The position numbers and the translations under genes were made by a program. The notes below the pieces were generated by a model that saw only the letters and a list, made by a program, of their open reading frames with translations, did not search any database and had not been told where the DNA came from. A stretch of DNA of 12,713 bases from Eggerthellaceae bacterium (GTDB taxonomy: Bacteria; Actinomycetota; Coriobacteriia; Coriobacteriales; Eggerthellaceae): positions 1-12,713 of the forward strand of contig CAAEDC010000110.1 of the NCBI GenBank assembly GCA_900754495.1, given 5' to 3'. Positions 6,290-12,713 of the stretch are shown here, piece after piece. Position 1 is the first letter of the stretch. Each line of letters begins with the position of its first letter.

Positions 6290-6673
6290 ATGCCCGCGTT
6301 GCAAGTGAAGGATTTCCCTGCCGAGCTGTACGAGGAGCTGCGCGCTTGCGCGGCGGCGGAGGACCGCAGCATCTCCCAGCAGACGGTGCGCATCCTGCGC
6401 GAGTACCTGCGCGCGTATCGCCAGATCGGAGGCCGGACTGGTTGGGTGGTCGTGCCCGTGGAGCGCGAAGAGGTCCGCCACGGCGATCGGCGAAGGACGG
6501 CGGAGGAGGAGCGTCAAGCCCGCATCGAACACAGAAAGAAGGTGTTCGAGCGGATCGATGCGAGGCCGTATATCGAGATCCCCGACGATTTTCCGTCTGC
6601 CGCCGAAATCGTTCGACAGATGCGCGAGGAACGCGATGACCAGATCGTTCCGGAATTGGCAGGTATCCGATGA
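6290..6673 (+). CDS. FitA/VapB-like ribbon-helix-helix antitoxin
   Basis: Predicted 127-aa antitoxin. The N-terminal 40 residues (MPALQVKDFPAELYEELRA…SISQQTVRILREYL) fit a FitA-type ribbon-helix-helix DNA-binding domain: one beta strand and two helices, with SISQQ leading into the second. The remaining 85 residues are charged and Arg/Glu-rich, ending in a DFPSAAEIVRQMREERD segment likely to wrap the toxin. At 127 aa it is longer than most antitoxins of this type (about 70-90 aa). The ATG at 6290 is chosen because AAGGAGG precedes it; an in-frame ATG at 6254 lies inside the operator repeat. Its TGA overlaps the toxin ATG (ATGA), giving translational coupling and identifying the pair as one operon. 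Confidence 0.8.
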   Translation: MPALQVKDFPAELYEELRACAAAEDRSISQQTVRILREYLRAYRQIGGRTGWVVVPVEREEVRHGDRRRTAEEERQARIEHRKKVFERIDARPYIEIPDDFPSAAEIVRQMREERDDQIVPELAGIR

Positions 6674-7077
6674 TTGTTTTGGACTGCAGCGCCGCCGTTG
6701 AAATGGCTCGGAAAACCAGCCGGGGGTTGGGGTTCAGGGGTCTTGTGCTGGAGGGCGAGCGGATAATCGCTTCGGAGCTCCTTCGAGCCGAGACCAGGAA
6801 TGCGCTCTGGAAATACGTGCACTCCGGCATGATGACCGAGGAAGAGGCGGAAGGGATCATAGAAGACGCCCTCGACCTCGTCGACGAGTTCGTCCCCCTC
6901 GAGGAGAACGCCGCCGAGGCTTTCGCCGAAGCGGTGCGCCAAGACCACTCCGTGTACGACATGTTCTACCTCACGCTCGTGCGCCGCAACGCCGCCACGT
7001 TGTTCTCCGCCGATAAGAAGCTCGTGGCGCTCTGCGAGGAAATGAAGCTCGACTGCGTGGCGGAGGAGCCGCTCTAG
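6670..7077 (+). CDS. VapC/FitB-like PIN-domain toxin
   Basis: Predicted 135-aa ribonuclease toxin. The PIN acidic residues are all visible: Asp5 in MIVLDCSAAVEM, Glu41 in LLRAETRNAL, Asp97 in SVYDMFYLTLVRR and Asp115 in LFSADKKL. These bind Mg2+ or Mn2+ in the family, which cleaves tRNA, rRNA or mRNA; the target here is unknown. The length is normal for VapC. The start overlaps the antitoxin stop by four bases and has only a weak Shine-Dalgarno, so expression should depend on antitoxin translation. All catalytic positions are intact, so the toxin is probably active. It could equally be called FitB; the two are close relatives. Confidence 0.88.
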   Translation: MIVLDCSAAVEMARKTSRGLGFRGLVLEGERIIASELLRAETRNALWKYVHSGMMTEEEAEGIIEDALDLVDEFVPLEENAAEAFAEAVRQDHSVYDMFYLTLVRRNAATLFSADKKLVALCEEMKLDCVAEEPL

Positions 7078-7249
7078 GCTATAATCTGCCCTCGTTCGCC
7101 GTCCGCGCGCAACGCGTGCGGGCGGGGTCGATCGACCGCCGCTTAAGGGATGCGCCTTCGAAGGCGCTTGTCCGGGATGCGGGCGGATCGACCAAGCGGG
7201 TGCGGGATGAGATGCGGACGAGGGGGTGCGACGCGAGGTGGAACGATCG
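7078..7249. other. Structured 172-nt spacer with TATAAT and two palindromes
   Basis: TATAAT at 7080-7085 is a perfect -10 on the plus strand, two bases after the toxin stop. It is followed by a 12-pair hairpin (7099-7125, two G-U pairs, 3-base loop), a 12-bp palindrome GGTCGATCGACC (7126-7137) and a 16-bp perfect palindrome GCGCCTTCGAAGGCGC (7152-7167). No protein is evident. It could be a transporter leader, a small RNA or a terminator region for the toxin operon. No known riboswitch was recognised. Confidence 0.4.
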
Positions 7250-8284
7250 ATGAGCGGTGCCAAGTTCACCGGAGCGCTCGCGCTGCTCGTCGCCGCGTTC
7301 GTGTGGGGCATGTCGTTCCCGGCGCAATCCGCCGCGTCGGAGGTGGTCGGACCGTTCACGTTCATCGCCGGCAAAAGCTCGATCGCGTGCCTGTTCGCCT
7401 TGGGGATGATCGCCGTGCGCCGCGCGACGCGCCGCGGCGGCTCACGGCGCACGGCGGCGCCCCCGTCCGAGCCGAACGCCGCGCCGTCCTCCGCGGACGC
7501 ATTCGGAACCGGCAGCGCCCGCAGCCGCGCCGGCGCCGGCATCGGCCGTGGCGCTTCCGCGGGTTTCCTCTCGACTCATCGCCGCCTCATCATCGGCGGC
7601 ATCATCTGCGGCATCGTGCTGTTCGCCGCCGACAACTGCCAGCAAGCGGGCATCTCGTCGTATCCCTCCGAGGCCGCCGCGTCGGGCCGCGCGGGGTTCC
7701 TCACCGCGGTCTACGTCGTGATCGTCGCGCTGCTCGCGCGCTTCATGGGGCGCAAGCTGCATCCGGCGGTCGTCGCGGCCGTGTTCGTGTGCCTGGCGGG
7801 GATGTACCTGCTGTGCGTGCCGCTCGACCAGGGATTCTCCGGCGTCTATCTGGGCGATGTCATCATGCTCGTGGGCGCGCTGTTCTATTCGCTCCATATC
7901 CTCGCGGTCGGGCGCTTCGCGCTCGAGGACGCGCTGTGGCTCTCGGCGATCCAGTTCTGCACGAGCGCCGCGCTGTCGTCTGCCTGCGCGCTCGCCGTCG
8001 AGGGCGCCACGCCGCTCGACGCCCTGCCGGCGCTTCTGCCGATCCTGTACGTGGGCATCTTCTCGACGGGTCTGGGCTACACGCTCCAGAACATCGGCCA
8101 GCGCACCGTCGACGAGGCGCCGGCTGCCATCCTCATGAGCCTGGAGTCGGTGTTCGCCGCGCTGGGCGGATGGGCGCTTCTGGGCGAGAGCATGTCGGGC
8201 GCGGAGCTCGCGGGCTGCGCGCTCGTGTTCGCCGCCGTGCTGCTGGCGCAGCTTCCCCAGTTCAAACGTGCGCGTTCGTCGTGA
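7250..8284 (+). CDS. EamA-family (drug/metabolite transporter superfamily) permease
   Basis: Predicted 344-aa inner-membrane transporter with about ten hydrophobic segments in two EamA repeats. The first helix (GALALLVAAFVWGMSFPAQ) and the second-half helix pair (GDVIMLVGALFYSLHILAVG and YVGIFSTGLGYTLQNIGQ) are typical, and the C-terminal EamA signature region (PAAILMSLESVFAALGGWALLGE) is clear. Substrates in this family vary (amino acids, metabolites) and cannot be read from sequence. Between the second and third helices there is a loop of about 50 residues, at roughly residues 58-110, rich in Ala, Gly, Arg, Ser and Pro, not usual for the family. The start at 7250 uses GAGGTGG; a GTG at 7226 is a weaker alternative. 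It lies 73 bp before lysC, but lysC has its own -10-like element. Confidence 0.87.
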   Translation: MSGAKFTGALALLVAAFVWGMSFPAQSAASEVVGPFTFIAGKSSIACLFALGMIAVRRATRRGGSRRTAAPPSEPNAAPSSADAFGTGSARSRAGAGIGRGASAGFLSTHRRLIIGGIICGIVLFAADNCQQAGISSYPSEAAASGRAGFLTAVYVVIVALLARFMGRKLHPAVVAAVFVCLAGMYLLCVPLDQGFSGVYLGDVIMLVGALFYSLHILAVGRFALEDALWLSAIQFCTSAALSSACALAVEGATPLDALPALLPILYVGIFSTGLGYTLQNIGQRTVDEAPAAILMSLESVFAALGGWALLGESMSGAELAGCALVFAAVLLAQLPQFKRARSS

Positions 8285-8312
8285 AGCCCGCTGAGGGCGC
8301 GGGGATGTTTGC

Positions 8313-8318
8313 TATAGT
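8313..8318 (+). promoter_or_regulatory. Possible -10 of lysC
   Basis: TATAGT lies 39 bases before the lysC ATG, in the short gap after the transporter gene. The -35 at proper spacing (around CTGAGG, 8291-8296) is poor. No lysine riboswitch-like leader fits in the remaining space. Confidence 0.3.
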
Positions 8319-8357
8319 GGTAGCCGCATCGTTTCATCTGCGAAAAGAAAGAACGAT

Positions 8358-9638
8358 ATGTCTCTGATCGTATGCAAATTCGGCGGCACGTCGGTGGCTT
8401 CTCCCGAGCGCATCAAGAAGGTCGCGCAGCGGCTCGTCATGCGCCGGCAGGAGGGCCACCAGGTGGTCGCCGTCGTGTCCGCCATGGGCAAAACCACCGA
8501 CGAGCTCGTCGGCCTTGCCGCGGCGCTCAACAGCGATCCGCCCGCGCGCGAGATGGACCGCCTCCTGTCCACGGGCGAGCAGGTGTCCATGACGCTTCTC
8601 GCCATGGCCATCGAGGCGCGCGGCTACAAGGCGATGAGCTTCACCGGACGCCAGGCGGGCATCGAGACCGACGGCACCCACGCCAAGGCCAAGATCGTGA
8701 AGGTCCACAACGAGCGCATCATGGACGCGCTCTCGCGCGGCTACATCCCCGTGGTCGCCGGCTTCCAGGGCATCGACGCCGCCGGTGACATCACCACGCT
8801 CGGTCGCGGCGGCTCCGACACCACGGCGGTCGCGGTGGCATGGGGCATCGGCGCCGACGTGTGCGAGATCTACTCCGACGTCGACGGCGTCTACACCGCC
8901 GATCCGCGCATCTGCCCGCGCGCCAAGAAGCTCGACCAGATCTCCTATGAGGACATGCTGGAGCTTTCCGGCGCCGGCGCCGGCGTGCTGCAGATGCGCG
9001 CCGTCGAGTTCGCGCGCAAATTCGACGTCGTCATCCATTCGCGCTCGGCGTTCTCCGACGCGGAGGGCACCTACATCAAGGAGGAAACCGACATGATGGA
9101 AGAAGCCGTCATCACCGGCATCGCGCACGACACGTCCGAGGTCAAGGTGACCATCCGCGGCGTGCCCGACACGTCGGGCGTGGCGGCCAAGGTGTTCAGC
9201 GCGCTGGCGGGCAACGCGGTCAGCGTCGACATGATCATCCAGAACGTGTCCGAGGACGGCCTCACCGACATCAGCTTCACGTGCCCCGGCGGCGATCTCA
9301 AGCGCGCCGAGGAGACGCTCTCGCGCGTGCTGCCCGACATCAAGGCGCGCGAGTACGTGGTCGACAAGGACATCGCCAAGGTGAGCCTGGTCGGCACGGG
9401 CATGAAATCCTCCCCGGGCGTCGCCGCCAAGGCGTTCAGCACGCTCGGCGAGAACAACATCAACATCCTGGCGATCTCCACCTCGCCGATCCGCCTGTCG
9501 GTGGTGATCGACTCCGCCCAGGTGGCGGAGGCGGTCCGCTGCCTGCACACGGCGTTCGGCCTGGATTCCGACAGCGTGTTCGAGGAGACGCAGCTGTCTG
9601 CCGAGGAGATCGCGGCGAAGATGAACAAGGGCCGTTAG
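8358..9638 (+). CDS. lysC: Aspartate kinase
   Basis: Predicted 426-aa cytoplasmic enzyme that phosphorylates L-aspartate, the first step toward lysine, threonine, methionine and diaminopimelate. The N-terminal kinase fold shows KFGGTSV (7-13), [14 protein letters not shown] and GRGGSDTTA (149-157), then [12 protein letters not shown]. The C-terminal part from about residue 260 holds two ACT domains ([17 protein letters not shown]… and [19 protein letters not shown]…), which usually bind lysine and/or threonine for feedback inhibition. The length is that of single-function actinobacterial and Bacillus-type enzymes. The ATG at 8358 is preceded only by a weak purine run, whereas a perfect Shine-Dalgarno precedes an internal in-frame ATG at 9093. 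asd follows 74 bp downstream, the classic pathway pair. Confidence 0.96.
   Translation: MSLIVCKFGGTSVASPERIKKVAQRLVMRRQEGHQVVAVVSAMGKTTDELVGLAAALNSDPPAREMDRLLSTGEQVSMTLLAMAIEARGYKAMSFTGRQAGIETDGTHAKAKIVKVHNERIMDALSRGYIPVVAGFQGIDAAGDITTLGRGGSDTTAVAVAWGIGADVCEIYSDVDGVYTADPRICPRAKKLDQISYEDMLELSGAGAGVLQMRAVEFARKFDVVIHSRSAFSDAEGTYIKEETDMMEEAVITGIAHDTSEVKVTIRGVPDTSGVAAKVFSALAGNAVSVDMIIQNVSEDGLTDISFTCPGGDLKRAEETLSRVLPDIKAREYVVDKDIAKVSLVGTGMKSSPGVAAKAFSTLGENNINILAISTSPIRLSVVIDSAQVAEAVRCLHTAFGLDSDSVFEETQLSAEEIAAKMNKGR
9078..9095 (+). promoter_or_regulatory. Internal ribosome binding site and start for an aspartokinase beta subunit
   Basis: AAGGAGG (9078-9084), an 8-base spacer and ATG (9093-9095) lie inside lysC, in frame at codon 246. 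Translation from here would give a 181-aa protein made of the two ACT domains. This matches the alpha/beta arrangement known from Bacillus subtilis and Corynebacterium aspartokinases, where the beta subunit comes from an internal start. The site is much better than that of the full-length protein. Confidence 0.65.
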
Positions 9639-9653
9639 CCCACCATCCCCCGG

Positions 9654-9686
9654 AATGAGAAAAAGGGACAGTCACCTTTTCTCATT
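9654..9686. repeat. 33-bp palindromic repeat, copy 1 (lysC-asd gap)
   Basis: Arms AATGAGAAAAAG and C(C/T)TTTTCTCATT surround a short asymmetric centre GGACAGTCA. It begins 15 bases after the lysC stop. The reverse complement of copy 2 (11000-11032) matches it at 32 of 33 positions. It may act as a weak hairpin between lysC and asd. Confidence 0.8.
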
Positions 9687-9712
9687 TGGCGAAGAACAAG
9701 GAGCGGGTTGCT

Positions 9713-10765
9713 ATGTGGAACAAAGAGATGCCGGCGCGGCCGGTGGTCGCGGTCGCCGGTGCCACGGGCGCCGTGGGTCTGGAGTTTTTGAAAGTGCTGC
9801 ATGACCTGGACTTTCCGGCGAGCGAGGTGCGCGCGCTGGCGAGCGCCCGCAGCGCGGGCAAGAAGCTCGCGTTCGGCGGCTGCGGCGATGTGCCCGCCGG
9901 CGAGCTGACCGTCCAGGAGATGACGCCCGAGAGCTTCGAGGGCGTCGACATCGCGCTGTTCAGCTGCGGCGCCGAGGTGTCCAAGCAGATGCGCCAGGCC
10001 GTGGTCGACGCGGGTGCCGTGATGATCGACAACTCCAGCGCATTCCGCATGGACGAGGACGTGCCGCTGGTGGTTCCCGAGGTCAACCCGGGCGACCTCG
10101 ATTGGCACTCCGGCGTCATCGCCAACCCCAACTGCTCCACGATCCAGATGGTCGTGGCGCTCAAGCCGCTCTACGACCTGGCGCGCATCAAGCGCGTGGT
10201 CGTGTCGACCTACCAGGCGGCTTCCGGCGCGGGCGCTCCCGCCATGAAGGAGCTCTACAACCAGACCGAGGAGTACCTGGGCGGCGCCGATGACGACCAC
10301 CTGACCGTCGAGGCGTTCCAGCATCGCATCGCGTTCAACTGCATCCCGCATATCGACAAGTTCTTCGACGACGGCTCCACCAAAGAGGAGTGGAAGATGG
10401 TCGTCGAGACCAAGAAGATCATGGGCGACGACGGCATCAAGGTCGCCGCGACCTGCGTGCGCGTGCCCGTGCTGCGCTGCCACGGCGAGTCGATCAACGT
10501 CGAGTTCGAAAGCGACGTCACGCCCGAGCAGGCGCGCGAGGCGCTGGCCGCCGCGCCCGGCGTCGAGGTGATGGACGACCCCGCCAACAACGAGTACCCC
10601 ATGCCCGGCCTGCTCGCCGGCACCGACGAGACCTACGTCGGCCGCATCCGCCGCGACGACACGGTCGATCACGGCCTGGCGTTCTGGGTGGTGGCGGACC
10701 AGATCCGCAAGGGCGCCGCTCTCAACGCGGTGCAGATCGCGCAGCTTCTCGTTCCGACGGTCTAA
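9713..10765 (+). CDS. asd: Aspartate-semialdehyde dehydrogenase
   Basis: Predicted 350-aa NADPH-dependent enzyme that reduces aspartyl phosphate to aspartate semialdehyde, the second step of the aspartate pathway. The nucleotide loop GATGAVG is at residues 16-22. The active-site Cys141 lies in NPNCSTIQM. SGAGAPAMKEL and the FNCIPHID segment are typical, and the catalytic His257 lies in RCHGESINVEFE. Length and motif order are normal. The ATG at 9713 is chosen because AAGGAG precedes it; a TTG at 9686 in the same frame falls on the end of the palindromic repeat and is less likely. lysC lies just upstream, so the two may be co-transcribed through the hairpin repeat. A strong terminator follows at 10954-10989. 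Confidence 0.96.
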   Translation: MWNKEMPARPVVAVAGATGAVGLEFLKVLHDLDFPASEVRALASARSAGKKLAFGGCGDVPAGELTVQEMTPESFEGVDIALFSCGAEVSKQMRQAVVDAGAVMIDNSSAFRMDEDVPLVVPEVNPGDLDWHSGVIANPNCSTIQMVVALKPLYDLARIKRVVVSTYQAASGAGAPAMKELYNQTEEYLGGADDDHLTVEAFQHRIAFNCIPHIDKFFDDGSTKEEWKMVVETKKIMGDDGIKVAATCVRVPVLRCHGESINVEFESDVTPEQAREALAAAPGVEVMDDPANNEYPMPGLLAGTDETYVGRIRRDDTVDHGLAFWVVADQIRKGAALNAVQIAQLLVPTV

Positions 10766-10787
10766 CGACCGACGGAACCGCTCGCCC

Positions 10788-10896
10788 GCTGAAAAGCCCT
10801 ATGGCGGCACAGCTGGCCCTCCAAGGTTTTCTCACGTACCGAAGTACGCTTCGAAAACCTTTCGCGCCATCTGCACTCGCCACAGGGCTTTTCAGC
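10788..10896. repeat. 109-nt imperfect long palindrome (MITE/BIME-like)
   Basis: The outer arms GCTGAAAAGCCCT (10788-10800) and AGGGCTTTTCAGC (10884-10896) are perfect. The inner arms AAGGTTTTC (10823-10831) and GAAAACCTT (10853-10861) are perfect, and CGTAC-CGAA-GTACG (10835-10848) forms the tip. The intermediate segments are partly complementary (GGCG and CAG/TGG blocks). The whole could fold as one long hairpin. It lies 22 bp after the asd stop and contains no gene. Confidence 0.7.
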
Positions 10897-10953
10897 TACT
10901 TGCGCTCGACCTGGTTGACAAAAAAGAGGGAGCGGCCGGGTTTCTTCTCGCAA

Positions 10954-10989
10954 AAAAAGACCTGGTAGTTGATGCTGCCAGGTCTTTTT
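10954..10989. terminator. Bidirectional intrinsic terminator between asd and the PARG-like gene
   Basis: AAAAAGACCTGG (10954-10965) pairs with CCAGGTCTTTTT (10978-10989) around a 12-base loop. The stem is flanked by an A-run on one side and a T-run on the other, so it works in both directions: for asd on the plus strand and for the PARG-like gene on the minus strand. Confidence 0.85.
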
Positions 10990-10999
10990 AGTGGAGCGG

Positions 11000-11032
11000 A
11001 ATGAGAAAAAGTGACTGTCCCTTTTTCTCATT
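11000..11032. repeat. 33-bp palindromic repeat, copy 2 (inverted relative to copy 1)
   Basis: Its reverse complement matches copy 1 (9654-9686) at 32 of 33 positions, so the two copies are in opposite orientation on either side of asd. Its right edge supplies two of the three bases of the TAA stop codon of the PARG-like gene (11031-11033). Confidence 0.8.
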
Positions 11033-11885
11033 AGCGCAGGGTCACGCCTTCGGGGAGCTCGATGGTGCGCCAGTCCTCGTCGTCCGTCTCGTCCTCGTCG
11101 ACGGTGACCGGTGCGGGCGCCTCCTCCTTCGGCTGGCCGAACGCCGCGTCGAATGCGTCGAAATGCGCGCGCGGAACGGCGAACACGACGCGCTTCAAGG
11201 CACCGGGGTGCGCGTCGAACCACTTCTTGAACAGGTCGATCACCTGCTGGACGGGGTAGCCCAAACGCCCGCAGCCGAACGCTCCCGTGACGAGCGTCTC
11301 GCATCCGTTGGCCGCCGCAACGCAGAGGATCGTCTCGATGCGGCGCGCGAGCTCGTGGTCGCATTCGGCCTCGGAGCGGTGGTTTTCCAGCGCGCGCTTG
11401 CGCATCGGCTCGGCGATGGCGATCACGTCGGCCTTGCGCACGGTGCCGCCGCGCGAGAACGCCACGTCGGGCAGATAGGCGCAGCGGTCGGTGAACAGCA
11501 TGCCGCGGCGGTAGTCGCGGTTCTTGGCGTGGAAGCTGCGCTTGATGCCGTCGAGCACCTCGAACAGGTTGCTGTCGGAGCACAGCACCTGCTCGGGTCC
11601 GAACGCGCCGTCCAGGTAGCCGCCGCCGGGACGCGTGAACGACGCGGGATCGACCACGGTGCACTTTCCCTCGCCGAAGCGGTAGAGCGCTTCGGGGACG
11701 AATGCGGTGGTGACCAGCGTCTCGGTCGCCTCGAACGGGGCTTCGGGCAGTTCCAGCGCGCGGCCCTCGCCCTCTTCGTAGATGGTCGTCGCCTCGACGG
11801 TCGCCGCCGTCTCGCCGGCGAACGCCCCCTTCATCAACGCGTTGTGCTTCTCCGCCTGCTCTTTGCGCTGATCTCGATCTGCCAT
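11031..11885 (-). CDS. PARG-like macrodomain protein (TIGR02452 family) with altered catalytic motif
   Basis: Predicted 284-aa protein of the microbial PARG-like macrodomain family, which binds or removes ADP-ribose. A helical N-terminus leads to PGGGYLDGAF (86-95), the ribose-binding loop, later VTGAFGCGRLGYP for the phosphate-binding loop. Typical members have QEE after the loop, the second Glu being catalytic in bacterial PARG; here the aligned residues are Pro97-Glu98-Gln99, so the catalytic Glu appears to be Gln. It may bind ADP-ribose without hydrolysing it, or belong to a branch with another mechanism. The C-terminal 35 residues are acidic. The ATG at 11885 has GGAGG at good spacing. 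The stop codon overlaps a palindromic repeat. It is a second ADP-ribose-linked locus in the window, unlinked to the sirtuin group. Confidence 0.8.
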   Translation of the reverse strand: MADRDQRKEQAEKHNALMKGAFAGETAATVEATTIYEEGEGRALELPEAPFEATETLVTTAFVPEALYRFGEGKCTVVDPASFTRPGGGYLDGAFGPEQVLCSDSNLFEVLDGIKRSFHAKNRDYRRGMLFTDRCAYLPDVAFSRGGTVRKADVIAIAEPMRKRALENHRSEAECDHELARRIETILCVAAANGCETLVTGAFGCGRLGYPVQQVIDLFKKWFDAHPGALKRVVFAVPRAHFDAFDAAFGQPKEEAPAPVTVDEDETDDEDWRTIELPEGVTLR

Positions 11886-12023
11886 GGTTGCCTCCGTTCG
11901 GTTGGCGTTGCCCGTACCTTTCCATGATAGTCGACCCCGCTGCCTGGAGCGAGAACTGCACCGAATCGTTTATTTGGGCATGGGGTTCCCCGCGCCGAAG
12001 CGGCGGCTTCGCGCGAGGCGTTG

Positions 12024-12029
12024 TATACT
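12024..12029 (+). promoter_or_regulatory. Possible -10 of the nitroreductase-family gene
   Basis: TATACT lies 40 bases before the ATG at 12070, in the divergent gap after the PARG-like gene. The -35 region is GC-rich and poor. On the other strand a possible -10 for the PARG-like gene (TATCAT, 11924-11929) is similarly isolated. Confidence 0.3.
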
Positions 12030-12069
12030 CGTCTGCGAGAAGCAAAAACGCGAACGAGGAGGTTTGGCG

Positions 12070-12606
12070 ATGGATGCGGCCAAGGACTTTCTGACGCTGG
12101 TGGGGCACCGCTATTCGTGCCGCGAGTTCTACGACAAGCAGCTGACCGACGAGGAGCTGAACGTCATCCTGGAGGCGGTGCGCAAATCGCCCTCCGCGCG
12201 CAACCTGCAGCCCACGCGCATCTGCGTGGTGCAAAGCCCCGAGGGCCTGGCGAAGATCGATGAGTGCACGCGCTGCCGCTACGGCGCGCCGACCGTTCTC
12301 ATCGCCGCGTACGACCACGACGTGTCGAGCCATCCGACGCCCGATCACGGGCCCGAGACCTGCGATTTCGACGACATCGACACCACCATCGCGCTGACGA
12401 ACATCGACGATGCGGTGGCGAGCCTGGGACTCGGCGGCTGCTGGGTGGGGGCGTTCGATCCGCGCAAGGTGCGCGAGCTGTTCAACGTGCCCGAGAACTA
12501 CCGCCTGGTCGAGCTGTTCATGGTGGGGCATCCCAAGGCCGCTCCCGGCCCGATGCACGCGCAGCGCCGCGAGCTCGACGAGATCGTCTGCCGAGAGACG
12601 TTCTGA
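12070..12606 (+). CDS. Nitroreductase-family flavoprotein
   Basis: Predicted 178-aa cytoplasmic FMN-dependent oxidoreductase. The N-terminal HRYSCREF (13-20) matches the nitroreductase R-R-S-x-R-x-F type FMN-binding motif. SPSARNLQP (about 41-49) is the second FMN-contact motif. The rest shows the compact alpha-beta pattern ending in a LVELFMVGHPKA strand and short tail, as in small nitroreductases of anaerobes. In-vivo substrates in the family vary widely (quinones, nitroaromatics, flavins) and are not predictable here. Start at 12070 with GAGGAGG upstream; upstream in-frame sequence lacks protein character. It lies 6 bp before the tlyA-like start, so the two may be co-transcribed, but functions seem unrelated. 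Confidence 0.85.
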   Translation: MDAAKDFLTLVGHRYSCREFYDKQLTDEELNVILEAVRKSPSARNLQPTRICVVQSPEGLAKIDECTRCRYGAPTVLIAAYDHDVSSHPTPDHGPETCDFDDIDTTIALTNIDDAVASLGLGGCWVGAFDPRKVRELFNVPENYRLVELFMVGHPKAAPGPMHAQRRELDEIVCRETF

Positions 12607-12612
12607 TCGGGA

Positions 12613-12713
12613 ATGATGCCGAAACAGAAGAAAATCCGCCTTGATGAGCTGATGGTGCGGCAAGGCCTGGCCGCGGATGCGGGCGAGGCCCTGCGGCTCG
12701 TGCTCGCGCACCA
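12613..12713 (+). CDS. tlyA: TlyA-family rRNA 2'-O-methyltransferase (partial, N-terminus)
   Basis: Only about 33 codons are visible before the window ends. They begin at ATG 12613, or at the adjacent in-frame ATG 12616, and read MPKQKKIRLDELMVRQGLAA…ALRLVLAH. This is the lysine-rich start and RLDELLVxxGL helix of the S4 RNA-binding domain found at the N-terminus of TlyA proteins, which methylate cytidines of 16S and 23S rRNA. The nitroreductase gene ends 6 bp upstream, and the ribosome site (GGGA) is weak, so coupled translation is possible. The methyltransferase domain lies outside the window, so another S4-domain protein cannot be fully excluded. Confidence 0.7.
   Translation, partial: MMPKQKKIRLDELMVRQGLAADAGEALRLVLAH

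Noticed and set aside
7150..8367. 405-codon plus-strand frame overlapping the EamA gene
   Set aside because: Arg-rich alternate frame of the transporter gene with no recognisable domain.
8334..9548. 404-codon minus-strand frame opposite lysC
   Set aside because: Antisense shadow rich in Asp, Val, Gly, His and Arg; lysC on the plus strand is certain.
9686..9712. TTG start for asd nine codons upstream
   Set aside because: It lies on the end of the palindromic repeat, and the Shine-Dalgarno AAGGAG fits the ATG at 9713 instead.
10762..12711. 649-codon open frame on the minus strand
   Set aside because: It runs across the PARG-like gene in another frame and opposite the nitroreductase gene. The translation is Arg/Ala-rich without motifs, typical of shadow frames in GC-rich DNA.
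1..12713. CRISPR array, prophage or insertion sequence
   Set aside because: No regularly spaced direct repeats, no Cas, integrase or transposase genes; all repeats seen are short palindromes.

Overview
The window reads as a GC-rich actinobacterial chromosome, most likely an Eggerthellaceae-type member of the Coriobacteriia. This is inferred from base composition, codon choice and protein style; no rRNA or other marker gene is present. Thirteen genes are supported. None is an insertion sequence, phage gene or CRISPR component. Several intergenic gaps carry long perfect or near-perfect palindromes.

Left part (1-4627). An AT-rich divergent region (3860-4047) separates an Rrf2-family regulator (plus strand) from a leftward gene series: a metallo-beta-lactamase-like protein, then 26 bp later a pyridoxamine-phosphate-oxidase-like/ferredoxin fusion interrupted by an in-frame TGA, then a class M sirtuin (protein ADP-ribosyltransferase type) and a zinc-type macrodomain (ADP-ribosyl hydrolase type). 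The intergenic region has a 7-bp inverted repeat by the leftward promoter and a second, nested inverted repeat (9-bp and 8-bp arms around one centre). These are probably Rrf2 operators. The layout suggests redox-controlled electron-transfer genes beside a reversible ADP-ribosylation pair. The usual partners of that pair (GcvH-L, LplA2) are not in view.

Middle part (4558-8284). An Fe-S-type PurF homologue without the N-terminal catalytic cysteine converges on the Rrf2 gene. Divergent from it is a VapBC/FitAB-like toxin-antitoxin pair with an ATGA overlap, followed by a structured 172-nt spacer and an EamA-family transporter with an unusual low-complexity insert.

Right part (8358-12713). Aspartokinase (lysC) and aspartate-semialdehyde dehydrogenase (asd) form the first two steps of the aspartate pathway (lysine, threonine, methionine, diaminopimelate). 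lysC contains a perfect internal Shine-Dalgarno and in-frame ATG, which predicts a separate beta subunit. Two near-identical 33-bp palindromic repeats in opposite orientation bracket asd. Downstream of asd lie a 109-nt imperfect palindrome and a clear bidirectional terminator shared with a convergent PARG-like (TIGR02452) gene whose QEE catalytic motif is altered. A nitroreductase-family gene and the first codons of a TlyA-type rRNA methyltransferase close the window.
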